From Crocinitomicaceae bacterium (GTDB lineage Bacteria; Bacteroidota; Bacteroidia; Flavobacteriales_D; Crocinitomicaceae): a stretch of 5,209 nt of DNA. The stretch spans positions 1 through 5,209 of the forward strand of contig JAURNA010000216.1 of NCBI GenBank assembly GCA_030830385.1, written 5' to 3'. Both the position numbers and the translations under genes were made by a program. This document shows positions 1-5,209 of this stretch, piece by piece. Each line of letters begins with the position of its first letter. Positions within the stretch are counted from its first letter, which is position 1. The notes under the pieces were generated by a model, which did no database searches, was not told the origin of the DNA, and saw nothing but the letters and a program-made list of their open reading frames with translations.

Positions 1-363
1 ATTCGTGATCTTTCCCTCAATAAACAGAAGTCTTTTCCCTCGTTTGATCACTTCGGAAGTCCCGGTAAGTACATATCCCAGCATTGCGGGGGAAATGAAG
101 GAAATTTTCATCTCAATGGTTGAAACTACGTGGTCTTCCCGAATCACTTCCGATAACGCGCAAACACCCATTGTTGCATCCATCAGTGAGCAAATCGCAC
201 CTCCGTGAGCCGTGAGAGGCGTTGCGAGATGCTTTTCCGTCACCTTCATTCGATACGTTACTCTACCCTGACCCTGTATGTCGAAGTCCATTCCAAGTTC
301 TTTACCGAATTGGTTGCTTTCGATGTAAAAACGAATCACCGAATGGTCTTCCAGATTTTCCAT
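1..363 (-). CDS. PaaI-type hotdog-fold acyl-CoA thioesterase, 3' end cut by window edge
   Basis: The reading frame runs open for 121 codons from an ATG at 363-361 to the left edge without a stop, so the C-terminus lies outside the window. Members of this family are about 140 residues, so roughly 15-25 are missing. The protein has the hotdog thioesterase signature of PaaI: T51-A-H-G-G55 followed by C58-S-L-M-D62. D62 sits where E. coli PaaI has its catalytic Asp61. An amphipathic N-terminal segment precedes the motif, and alternating beta-strands follow it (V79-STIEMKISF, then V98-LTGTSEVIKRGKRL). The family hydrolyses acyl-CoA or aryl-CoA thioesters in the cytoplasm as a tetramer; the substrate cannot be told from sequence. 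The start overlaps the mscS stop (TGATG at 365-361), which implies co-transcription and probably translational coupling. No phenylacetate-pathway genes are visible, so the symbol paaI is not assigned. Confidence 0.88.
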   Translation of the reverse strand, partial: MENLEDHSVIRFYIESNQFGKELGMDFDIQGQGRVTYRMKVTEKHLATPLTAHGGAICSLMDATMGVCALSEVIREDHVVSTIEMKISFISPAMLGYVLTGTSEVIKRGKRLLFIEGKITN

Positions 364-1199
364 CAGGTATTTTCCTTTTGTATATGAATGTCCATTTGTG
401 GATAAGGTATATTCAGGCCAACCATCGCGAATTCATTGTACACGCGTTCATTCATATCAAAATATACGTCCCAATAGTCATCTGGTTTGATCCAGGCGCG
501 AGCTGTGAGGTTCACAGAAGAATCGGCCAATTCAGCCAATCCGATGTACATAGGGTGGGGATCTTTCAGAATGCGATCATCCTGCGCACCGAGTTTACTC
601 AGGACCTCACGCGCCTTTTTAACGTCATCGCCGTAGGCAATTCCGAAGGTCCAATCCACTCGTCTACAGCCCGCTTTGGAGAAATTTACGATGGTTCCAT
701 TGGCGACTTCTCCATTCGCAAGAATGACCGTTTTATTGTCGAGTGTTTTGAGGATGGTATTGAAAATCAAAACTTCGTGAACATATCCTTCCTCGCCCCG
801 GGTCTCAATGTAATCGCCCACCTTGAATGGTTTGAACATCAGGATCATCACCCCTCCGGCAAAATTCGACAGTGTACCTGAAAATGCAATTCCTATCGCG
901 AGTCCGGCAGCTCCGAGCAACGCAACAAAGGAGGTCATTTCCACACCTACCTGTGCTACAGCCGTAATGACGACTAACGTTTTGAGCGCAATAGATGTCA
1001 GACTTCTCAGGAACGTGATCAGGCTTCTGTCTGTTTTGCGCCGTTCAAGCACTTTTCCCAATCCACCCACCAACAGATTTGCCATCCAAAAACCTGCGGT
1101 TAAAACAGCAATTGCAATCAATAAACGAACTCCGTTACTGGCTAGAAATACGCCGAATTCTCCCTCTTCTAATCCAAAAAACTTACCGATGTTATCCAT
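363..1199 (-). CDS. mscS: small-conductance mechanosensitive channel MscS
   Basis: This inner-membrane channel opens under membrane tension to release solutes during hypo-osmotic shock and works as a homoheptamer. The 278-residue product matches the three-TM E. coli form (286). TM1 is about residues 22-46, TM2 62-84, and the pore-lining TM3 about 89-120. TM3 holds the hallmark run L95-GAAGLAIGIAFSG108, then TLSNFAGGV. L100 corresponds to the gate residue Leu105 of E. coli, I104 replaces gate Leu109, and G108 corresponds to the kink glycine Gly113. The beta domain follows (M121-FKPFKVGDYI, P-loop-like ILANG 159-163, I170-VNFS). The C-terminal alpha/beta vestibule ends in I264-PYPQMDIHI, very like E. 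coli. An in-frame ATG at 1268 would add 23 residues with no membrane role. The ATG at 1199 is preferred because it follows an A-rich leader and a promoter candidate. The gene is first of a unit with the PaaI-type thioesterase. Confidence 0.95.
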   Translation of the reverse strand: MDNIGKFFGLEEGEFGVFLASNGVRLLIAIAVLTAGFWMANLLVGGLGKVLERRKTDRSLITFLRSLTSIALKTLVVITAVAQVGVEMTSFVALLGAAGLAIGIAFSGTLSNFAGGVMILMFKPFKVGDYIETRGEEGYVHEVLIFNTILKTLDNKTVILANGEVANGTIVNFSKAGCRRVDWTFGIAYGDDVKKAREVLSKLGAQDDRILKDPHPMYIGLAELADSSVNLTARAWIKPDDYWDVYFDMNERVYNEFAMVGLNIPYPQMDIHIQKENT

Positions 1200-1213
1200 T
1201 TTTATTTTTTTAC

Positions 1214-1240
1214 CAAAAATAGCAATTACATCCAAATCAA
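1214..1240 (-). promoter_or_regulatory. candidate Bacteroidota promoter for mscS
   Basis: Read on the minus strand, 1221-1214 is TATTTTTG, an exact fit to the Bacteroidota -7 element TAnnTTTG. A TTG at 1240-1238 lies 16 bases upstream, a little closer than the roughly 19-21 expected for the -33 element, so only half of the promoter is convincing. The implied start of transcription is about 1207-1211, giving a leader of about 10 bases before the ATG at 1199. This supports the shorter mscS start, because the ATG at 1268 would lie upstream of the promoter. Confidence 0.45.
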
Positions 1241-1322
1241 CTCTATATCGTGCGTATTTCGTATGCACACATTGCTTCTATCGTCGATTCACTGACTAAA
1301 AACAGACTCCCACGAATTGCAT

Positions 1323-1330
1323 TACATTTG
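1323..1330 (+). promoter_or_regulatory. candidate -7 element for the DUF218 gene
   Basis: The bases TACATTTG fit the Bacteroidota -7 consensus TAnnTTTG at all six fixed positions. The element ends four bases before the ATG at 1335, so transcription would begin at or within a few bases of the start codon and the mRNA would be leaderless or nearly so. No TTG or TTTG is seen at the expected distance upstream (about 1299-1304 is A-rich instead). The call therefore rests on the -7 box alone. The rest of the 1200-1334 divergent gap shows no operator-like palindrome that I can support. Confidence 0.35.
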
Positions 1331-1334
1331 TACC

Positions 1335-2099
1335 ATGTTTTTTGTCCTTTCGAAGGCCCTTTTGTTTCTGCTATCGCCCTTTTTCTGGCTGATAATCACA
1401 ACTGCGGGTGCTTTCTTACTCAAAAGTAACGAATGGCGCAAACGCTTGAAGTGGATTGCACTGGGCATTTTTTTGTTCTTTTCAAATTCAGTCATTTTCT
1501 CGGAAGTGTGTGGTCTATGGGAAATTCCGGGAAAACGCATTGAATCCGTCGGTCATTACGATGTAGGAATCGTACTCGGTGGAATGACGGAATACAATGG
1601 TGATGTGGAATCATTGAGCACTCGAAGATCGGGTGATCGTATATTTCAGGCGCTTTCTCTTTACCATCAAGGGCATGTAAAAAAGCTTTTCATTTCCGGT
1701 GATTCGGGGCACATTACTGATCGAGGGTTACACGAGGCGCGTCAGATGAAGGCGATTTTGGTAAAATGGGGAATTCCTGAGGAGGATATTCTCACGGAAG
1801 AAATATCAAAAAACACCTATCAAAACGCAAGGGAAACGAAGAAGGTACTTGAAGATCATCCTGAGCTCAAGACGTATCTGCTCATAACATCGGGTACACA
1901 CATGCGACGTGCCATGGGGTGTTTTGAGCGACAGGGGCTTCGATGTGCGCCTTTTTCAACTGATCATTACGTAAACCGGACAGGACAGTACCGTTGGGAT
2001 CAATGCATCATTCCCAATCCCGATAATTTCATGCAATGGAACGTCTTGTTGAAGGAACTTGTCGGTTATGTCGTGTATGACATGCGCGGTTACATTTGA
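1335..2099 (+). CDS. ElyC/YdcF-like DUF218 envelope protein
   Basis: The 254-residue protein has two N-terminal membrane segments (about 3-28 and 38-57) and then a DUF218 domain from about residue 75 to the end. This is the architecture and length of E. coli ElyC (259), an inner-membrane factor for envelope biogenesis. Family motifs are clear: D77-VGIVLGG83 at the first strand, S121-GD123, S158-KNTYQNA165, and L183-ITSGTHMRRAM194, whose His/Arg cluster is the most conserved part of the family. The domain is expected on the far side of the inner membrane. Its biochemical activity is not established; other members include SanA and YdcF. The ATG at 1335 is chosen because it begins the first hydrophobic segment. 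A TTG at 1317 would add six residues and overlap the promoter candidate. The gene is divergent from mscS. Membership of DUF218 is firm, while orthology with ElyC itself is inferred. Confidence 0.88.
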   Translation: MFFVLSKALLFLLSPFFWLIITTAGAFLLKSNEWRKRLKWIALGIFLFFSNSVIFSEVCGLWEIPGKRIESVGHYDVGIVLGGMTEYNGDVESLSTRRSGDRIFQALSLYHQGHVKKLFISGDSGHITDRGLHEARQMKAILVKWGIPEEDILTEEISKNTYQNARETKKVLEDHPELKTYLLITSGTHMRRAMGCFERQGLRCAPFSTDHYVNRTGQYRWDQCIIPNPDNFMQWNVLLKELVGYVVYDMRGYI

Positions 2100-2104
2100 T
2101 TTCC

Positions 2105-2122
2105 TGCGAAACGACTTTCGCA
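2105..2122 (+). terminator. 7-bp hairpin after the DUF218 gene
   Basis: A perfect inverted repeat, TGCGAAA and TTTCGCA around a CGAC loop, begins five bases after the TGA stop at 2097-2099. Its position suits a terminator or an mRNA 3'-end stabiliser separating this gene from the usp gene. No run of T follows (the next bases are TGTTAAAATAG), so it is not a textbook rho-independent terminator. Confidence 0.4.
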
Positions 2123-2137
2123 TGTTAAAATAGGTAT

Positions 2138-2145
2138 TATCTTTA
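2138..2145 (+). promoter_or_regulatory. weak candidate -7 element for the usp gene
   Basis: TATCTTTA matches five of the six fixed bases of TAnnTTTG, the last base differing. A degenerate TTTCG at 2116-2120, 17 bases upstream, might serve as the -33 element but also forms one arm of the hairpin at 2105-2122. The implied leader is about 20 bases and ends in an A-rich stretch before the ATG at 2171. The evidence is thin; the usp gene could equally be read through from the gene upstream. Confidence 0.22.
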
Positions 2146-2170
2146 CGTTGTCTTCCGATAAAAAACCAAA

Positions 2171-2989
2171 ATGACCGATCTTTACTTAGTTCCATTTGAT
2201 TTTACAGCTGTAACACAAGGAGCCCTTGAGTATGCCCTTCGACTGACGGCATCTGCCGGAGATCATATTTTGCTTCTTCACATTGTTAAGAATGAGTCGA
2301 AAGAAGATTCAGCAGAGAGGAAATTTGAGAACGTGATGGCAGCATTGTCGGATGCAGATCGCAAACGAGTGAGCTATAAGGTAACCACCGGAAACCTGTT
2401 TGAAGACATCAGTAAGGTAGGGCACATCACCGAGGCAAATGCAATCGTAATGGGTACGCATGGTGCGCATGGACTTCAGAAGATTCTTGGAAGCAACGCA
2501 CTGAAGGTGGTTAGCGGCTCTGAAATTCCGTTTATCATCACACAAAATCCGGCAGATTATTCGGAGATTCACAAAATCGTTATGCCGTTTAGCTATGCGA
2601 AGGAAACGGTTCAGGTGGTTCAGTTCGCAACCACCCTGGCGAAGAAATACAAAGCATCCATTGACCTTGTTGGTTATCACGACAAAGATGAATGGTTGTT
2701 GAAAGATATGAAAGTGAATCAGGCCGTTATGCGACGTACGCTAAGTGAGAACGGGGTTGATCACTCTATCGTGACGTTGCCAGGTAAAAAGCGCTATGAG
2801 AAGGAATTAGTGAATTACGCGAAAGAGATCAATGCTGATTTGCTTGCTGCTGCGTATTTTCAGGAATCGATTATTCCTGCTCTGACGGGTTCGTTCTTGC
2901 AAGATTTGATTACAAATCCTTATAACATTCCGGTACTCACAGTAAATGCTCATACGCTTTCGAAGATAAACGCGAGCGTTATTTATTAG
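2171..2989 (+). CDS. tandem-domain universal stress protein (UspA family)
   Basis: The 272-residue cytoplasmic protein contains two fused Usp folds, about residues 1-126 and 134-260. Domain 1 opens with the family strand L4-YLVPFDFT, where D10 is the conserved acidic residue near the nucleotide site. It carries the nucleotide-binding loop M94-GTHGAHGLQKILGS108, followed by LKVVSGSEIPFIIT. The loop resembles the ATP-binding pattern G-2x-G-9x-G-S/T but has eight residues, not nine, before the final GS. Domain 2 starts with I136-VMPFSYA, where the usual Asp is replaced, and ends with A227-AYFQESIIPALTGS241. It has lost the GxxG element and probably does not bind nucleotide. No cysteine occurs in the protein. 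Family members aid survival in stationary phase, low oxygen or other stress; the trigger here is unknown. The ATG follows an A-rich leader without a Shine-Dalgarno site. The gene converges on the YwqK-like gene. Confidence 0.92.
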   Translation: MTDLYLVPFDFTAVTQGALEYALRLTASAGDHILLLHIVKNESKEDSAERKFENVMAALSDADRKRVSYKVTTGNLFEDISKVGHITEANAIVMGTHGAHGLQKILGSNALKVVSGSEIPFIITQNPADYSEIHKIVMPFSYAKETVQVVQFATTLAKKYKASIDLVGYHDKDEWLLKDMKVNQAVMRRTLSENGVDHSIVTLPGKKRYEKELVNYAKEINADLLAAAYFQESIIPALTGSFLQDLITNPYNIPVLTVNAHTLSKINASVIY

Positions 2990-2999
2990 AAGACTGAAG

Positions 3000-3042
3000 G
3001 AATCGTCCGAACATAGGTTGACTGACAGGTTTAAGACGGTTC
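3000..3042 (+). terminator. possible terminator stem in the convergent gap
   Basis: GAATCGTC (3000-3007) can pair with GACGGTTC (3035-3042) through seven Watson-Crick pairs and one G-U. T-rich sequence follows on the plus strand (within 3043-3070). The 27-base loop is large and has no strong inner helix. The right arm overlaps the stop codon of the opposite gene. On the minus strand the G-U pair becomes an A-C mismatch, so any terminator function would favour the usp transcript. Confidence 0.22.
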
Positions 3043-4108
3043 ATTTGCGTTTCTTCTTGTTCTTTTTATCGGCCGTTGGCATTTCGTCGTCTTCAGCTCC
3101 CTGATCCGTGGGGGTTCCGAATGCATACGTTTCACGACCATGCTCATCGTAACGATGTTCTTCAACCCTAACACCTTTCTTGTCGTAGTCGATCGTTAAT
3201 TTGGGGATACCATCCAGATAGTATTCCGCGTAATGACCAATTCGGATTCCTTTGCGATAGACTTCTTCTGTCTGCACATTACCTTGATAGTAGTACATCT
3301 TGAATTCTCCTTCTTTGACATCCATGTCCCAATTTTCCGTTTTCAGGAGTACCCCATCGTCGTAATGGTACTTTGCCTCCTCGTTTTTCTTCCCTTCCTT
3401 GTAATTGACTTCCTGTATGACGATACCGTCACGATTGTAGGTCTTGTGCTTTCCGTGAAAGATTCCGTTTGCATAGTCTACTTCCGACTTTATCCTGGAT
3501 CCGGGGTAGTATGTTCGTTTCGTTCCATGCAGGATGCCATTTTGGTATACTTCCCAGCGAAGCGTATCCGTATCCCATGTCTCAGTATCTTTCGGATTCT
3601 CTTTGACGAGTTTGTAATACATCTGAGAACCGTGCAGTTCATCGAGCTGGTAATTCATTTCCCAGGCCAGGAAGTCTGTGGAATCAAAATAATATCTCCA
3701 GGTTCCCATGCGAGCGCCTTGTACGTGGGAGCGAATTACCTGAATGCATTGACTGGAATAATAGGTTGTATCCGTACCGTGGGGTTTTCCGTTCACGAAG
3801 GTTACCCGGTGATGAATCACCCCTGTCATGTGGCAATCCTCGCAGGTTCCCGTAAAGGGTTTCCCATAATTCCCTGAATACACAAGGCCGGTTCCCTCAT
3901 CGAAAGTGAGCTTTTCACCGCAGTCTACAACTCCGGCCATCTTACCGCATTCCCATTCTGCATAACGGCGCTGTTCCGGTGGAACTATCTTTCCTGCAGT
4001 ATCATACCGCTCGTAGCACTTCCGTTTCTCCCGGACAATATCGCCGAAGTCCTGCGACCAGGCTGTCATTGACGAGACGAGAAGTCCCAATGTGATCAAA
4101 ACTTTCAT
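3041..4108 (-). CDS. secreted YwqK/MORN2-like repeat protein with a CxxCH motif
   Basis: From the ATG at 4108 the product is 355 residues and begins with a clear Sec signal peptide: MK, a hydrophobic core L4-ITLGLLV, and a cleavage site after AWS18. The mature N-terminal part (19-104) holds five of the six cysteines (31, 54, 63, 89, 92, with 121 just after), including C89-EDCH93. From about 106 the protein consists of eight YwqK/MORN2-type repeats, then Y320-DEHGRETYAFG and a lysine-rich tail. Proteins of this repeat class (COG2849) are often labelled YwqK-family antitoxins, but that label is weak and no toxin lies beside it. A periplasmic or outer-membrane location is inferred; the function is unknown. 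An in-frame ATG at 4132 overlaps the upstream stop as ATGA and would add eight residues. The ATG at 4108 is preferred because AAAGGA lies six bases before it and it starts at the signal peptide. Confidence 0.85.
   Translation of the reverse strand: MKVLITLGLLVSSMTAWSQDFGDIVREKRKCYERYDTAGKIVPPEQRRYAEWECGKMAGVVDCGEKLTFDEGTGLVYSGNYGKPFTGTCEDCHMTGVIHHRVTFVNGKPHGTDTTYYSSQCIQVIRSHVQGARMGTWRYYFDSTDFLAWEMNYQLDELHGSQMYYKLVKENPKDTETWDTDTLRWEVYQNGILHGTKRTYYPGSRIKSEVDYANGIFHGKHKTYNRDGIVIQEVNYKEGKKNEEAKYHYDDGVLLKTENWDMDVKEGEFKMYYYQGNVQTEEVYRKGIRIGHYAEYYLDGIPKLTIDYDKKGVRVEEHRYDEHGRETYAFGTPTDQGAEDDEMPTADKKNKKKRK
3191..3793 (-). repeat. eight YwqK/MORN2-like repeats within the protein
   Basis: Repeat cores of the form NGxxHGTxxxYYxxG begin near residues 106 (NGKPHGT), 130 (QGARMGT), 155 (LDELHGS), 190 (NGILHGT), 214 (NGIFHGK), 238 (EGKKNEE), 263 (DVKEGEF) and 286 (KGIRIGH). 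The period is 23-25 residues except between the third and fourth cores. There, about ten extra residues with an acidic, Thr/Asp-rich stretch (KENPKDTETWDTDT) are inserted. The copies have diverged, with no long identical DNA repeat, so this is an old protein array and not a recent tandem duplication. Such units form short beta-hairpins in related folds. Confidence 0.75.
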
Positions 4109-4128
4109 ATGCTTTCCTTTTGCAATTA

Positions 4129-4530
4129 TCATTCCTTTTTCAAATGATGGAGTGCTTCCCGCATTTTTTGAGGGATTGGGATCGTCTGCTGTATTTCACT
4201 ATCGAATCCTACAAGCGTCGACAGCCCCGTTGCACAAATCTCATCGTCGACCCGCACGTAGTATGTGAGTGTAAAACTCTTGTTTCCGATCTCGCGCAAC
4301 GTTACCTCAATCATCGGTTGATCGTGCAACACGATGGGTCGGTGGTATTCAACTTCATTCTTCACGAGAATGACTCCGTCCTTTTTCCAATCCCATTGTT
4401 TGCCCAGCAAAATACCAAAATAATGGATGCGCGCTGTTTCGAAATACGTAAGGTACACACTGTTATTTACGTGCCCCAAAACATCAAGGTCAGAAAAGCG
4501 AACGTGTATTCGGGCAGGCTGAATACTCAT
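4129..4530 (-). CDS. YbgC/FadM-like acyl-CoA thioesterase (4HBT hotdog family)
   Basis: The 133-residue product is a complete single hotdog domain. It starts with the family signature R11-FSDLDVLGHVNNSVY, then YFETAR. D16 aligns with the catalytic Asp17 of Pseudomonas 4-hydroxybenzoyl-CoA thioesterase, and the GHVNN form is typical of YbgC/FadM-type enzymes that act on acyl-CoA. The following strands (V53-KNEVEYHRPI, I73-EVTLREIG, S80-FTLTYYV) are also characteristic. The enzyme is expected to be a cytoplasmic dimer or tetramer that hydrolyses acyl-CoA; chain length and substrate are not readable. Its ATG overlaps the stop of the dehydratase gene by four bases (ATGA at 4530-4527), and its own stop lies in a second ATGA at 4132-4129. 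No Shine-Dalgarno site precedes it, so translation probably depends on ribosomes finishing the upstream gene. It is distinct from the PaaI-type enzyme at 1-363, which has the HGG...D signature. Confidence 0.9.
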   Translation of the reverse strand: MSIQPARIHVRFSDLDVLGHVNNSVYLTYFETARIHYFGILLGKQWDWKKDGVILVKNEVEYHRPIVLHDQPMIEVTLREIGNKSFTLTYYVRVDDEICATGLSTLVGFDSEIQQTIPIPQKMREALHHLKKE

Positions 4531-5209
4531 TTATCTAACTGTTCAAATGCGGAATTGTTGCTTATAAATTCAGGGACAATTTCCTTCATTTTGGCAACGA
4601 TGTTCATGTTGTTCTGACCCTGGAAGAGTTCGACCAGAGAATGAATTGAGTCAATTCGATCTTTGGATTCTATTTTGACTTTTGCTCTGAGAATCTGGGG
4701 GTGGTGCGTTGGAAGCGTATTTTCATCCTTAGCAAGGAGTTCTTCGTACAGCTTTTCACCGGGCCGGAGACCGGTTACCCGAATCTCAATGTCGCGTCCC
4801 AATTCCAGCCCGCTCAATTTAATCATTTTGCGCGCGAGATCTATGATTTTTACAGAGTCTCCCATATCGAAAACGAAAATCTCACCTCCCTCTCCCATCG
4901 TTCCGGCCTCAAGTACCAACTGGCAGGCTTCGGGAATCGTCATGAAGAAACGCGTGACGCGTTCATCGGTAACCGTAACAGGTCCACCCTGAGCGATTTG
5001 ACGTTGAAACAACGGAATAACGGAGCCATTGGAGCCGAGGACATTTCCAAAGCGGGTGGTAATGAATCGTACATCTCCTTTTTCGTTTGCATGCTGAGCG
5101 TACATCTCCGCGATTCGCTTGGAAGCTCCCATGACGTTCGTTGGGTTCACGGCTTTGTCTGTAGAAATCATCACGAACTTCCTGACCTTGAATTCAAGGG
5201 CCAGATCCA
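4527..5209 (-). CDS. long-form nucleotide-sugar 4,6-dehydratase (PglF/WbpM/CapD family), C-terminal part
   Basis: The frame is open to the right edge and gives the last 226 residues of the protein; the true start lies outside. The first residues (D-L-A-L-E-F-K-V-R-K-F-V) lead into the family's active-site stretch S15-TDKAVNPTNVMGASKR, numbering from the edge. T16, D17 and K18 match the Thr-Asp-Lys catalytic group of PglF. M26, eight residues after the Lys, stands where classical short-chain dehydrogenases have Tyr. Further family blocks are R-F-G-N-V-L-G-S-N-G-S-V-I-P, V-T-R-F-F-M-T-I-P-E-A and L-R-P-G-E-K-L-Y-E-E-L. The Met form indicates the long membrane-anchored type (about 600-650 residues, N-terminal TM and Rossmann-like domains), which turns UDP-GlcNAc or a similar NDP-sugar into the 4-keto-6-deoxy sugar for capsule, O-antigen or glycan synthesis. 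An internal GTG at 5174 is not the start, because conserved sequence continues upstream of it. The gene leads a unit with the thioesterase and the repeat protein. Confidence 0.93.
   Translation of the reverse strand, partial: DLALEFKVRKFVMISTDKAVNPTNVMGASKRIAEMYAQHANEKGDVRFITTRFGNVLGSNGSVIPLFQRQIAQGGPVTVTDERVTRFFMTIPEACQLVLEAGTMGEGGEIFVFDMGDSVKIIDLARKMIKLSGLELGRDIEIRVTGLRPGEKLYEELLAKDENTLPTHHPQILRAKVKIESKDRIDSIHSLVELFQGQNNMNIVAKMKEIVPEFISNNSAFEQLDK

Noticed and set aside
222..881. 219-codon open frame on the plus strand opposite mscS and the PaaI-type gene
   Set aside because: It is antisense to two well-recognised genes, shows no family motif, and its composition is what reverse-frame translation of those genes gives.
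823..1299. 158-codon plus-strand open frame over the 5' part of mscS
   Set aside because: It lies opposite the conserved TM3 region of mscS and has a Ser/Thr/Pro/Ile-rich, low-information sequence with no recognisable domain.
1317..1334. TTG start giving six extra residues to the DUF218 protein
   Set aside because: It would place the start inside the promoter candidate and add residues before the first membrane segment with no homology support.
2970..2981. AACGC-GA-GCGTT inverted repeat near the usp stop
   Set aside because: The two-base loop is too tight for a full five-pair hairpin, and it lies inside coding sequence.
3233..3877. 214-codon plus-strand open frame with a hydrophobic, Phe/Val-rich product
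   Set aside because: It is the complement of the Tyr/Asp/Lys-rich repeats of the YwqK-like gene, which explains both its length and its hydrophobicity. No start signal or motif supports it.
3041..4108. Toxin-antitoxin system suggested by the YwqK antitoxin label
   Set aside because: The protein is secreted and much larger than typical antitoxins, and both neighbours are metabolic or stress genes with no toxin candidate.
4120..4617. 165-codon plus-strand open frame over the thioesterase
   Set aside because: It is opposite a gene with a clear catalytic signature and has no motif of its own.

Overview
The window reads as ordinary chromosomal DNA of a Bacteroidota bacterium, probably a member of Flavobacteriia or a close relative (inference). 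The reasons are a base composition that looks mid-range, A-rich leaders in place of strong Shine-Dalgarno sites, two exact matches to the Bacteroidota promoter element TAnnTTTG placed just upstream of start codons, a tandem-domain universal stress protein of the GTHGxxGxQK type, and an exported YwqK/MORN-like repeat protein of a kind common in that phylum. I see no rRNA, tRNA, CRISPR array, insertion sequence, attachment site or phage gene. Every complete gene is intact.

Left block (1-1199, minus strand): a small-conductance mechanosensitive channel (mscS) is followed by a PaaI-type hotdog thioesterase that runs off the left edge. The two are joined by a TGATG stop/start overlap. A 135-base divergent intergenic region (1200-1334) carries a promoter candidate in each direction.

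Middle block (1335-2989, plus strand): a two-TM DUF218 protein resembling ElyC/YdcF, a short gap with a 7-bp hairpin, then a 272-residue universal stress protein with a degenerate second domain. mscS, the DUF218 gene and the usp gene all belong to families tied to envelope or stress physiology, but nothing in the sequence proves that they act together.

Right block (3041-5209, minus strand): a three-gene unit is read from the right edge leftwards. It holds the C-terminal third of a long-form membrane nucleotide-sugar 4,6-dehydratase (PglF/WbpM/CapD family), a YbgC/FadM-like acyl-CoA thioesterase overlapping it by ATGA, and a secreted eight-repeat YwqK/MORN2-like protein that follows immediately. 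The first gene points to the edge of a surface-polysaccharide locus. The usp gene and this unit converge on a 51-base gap (2990-3040).

No clearly new system is visible. The points most worth a second look are a CxxCH motif in the exported repeat protein, the very tight coupling of thioesterase genes to unrelated envelope genes in two separate operons, and the short or absent leaders predicted for the divergent pair.
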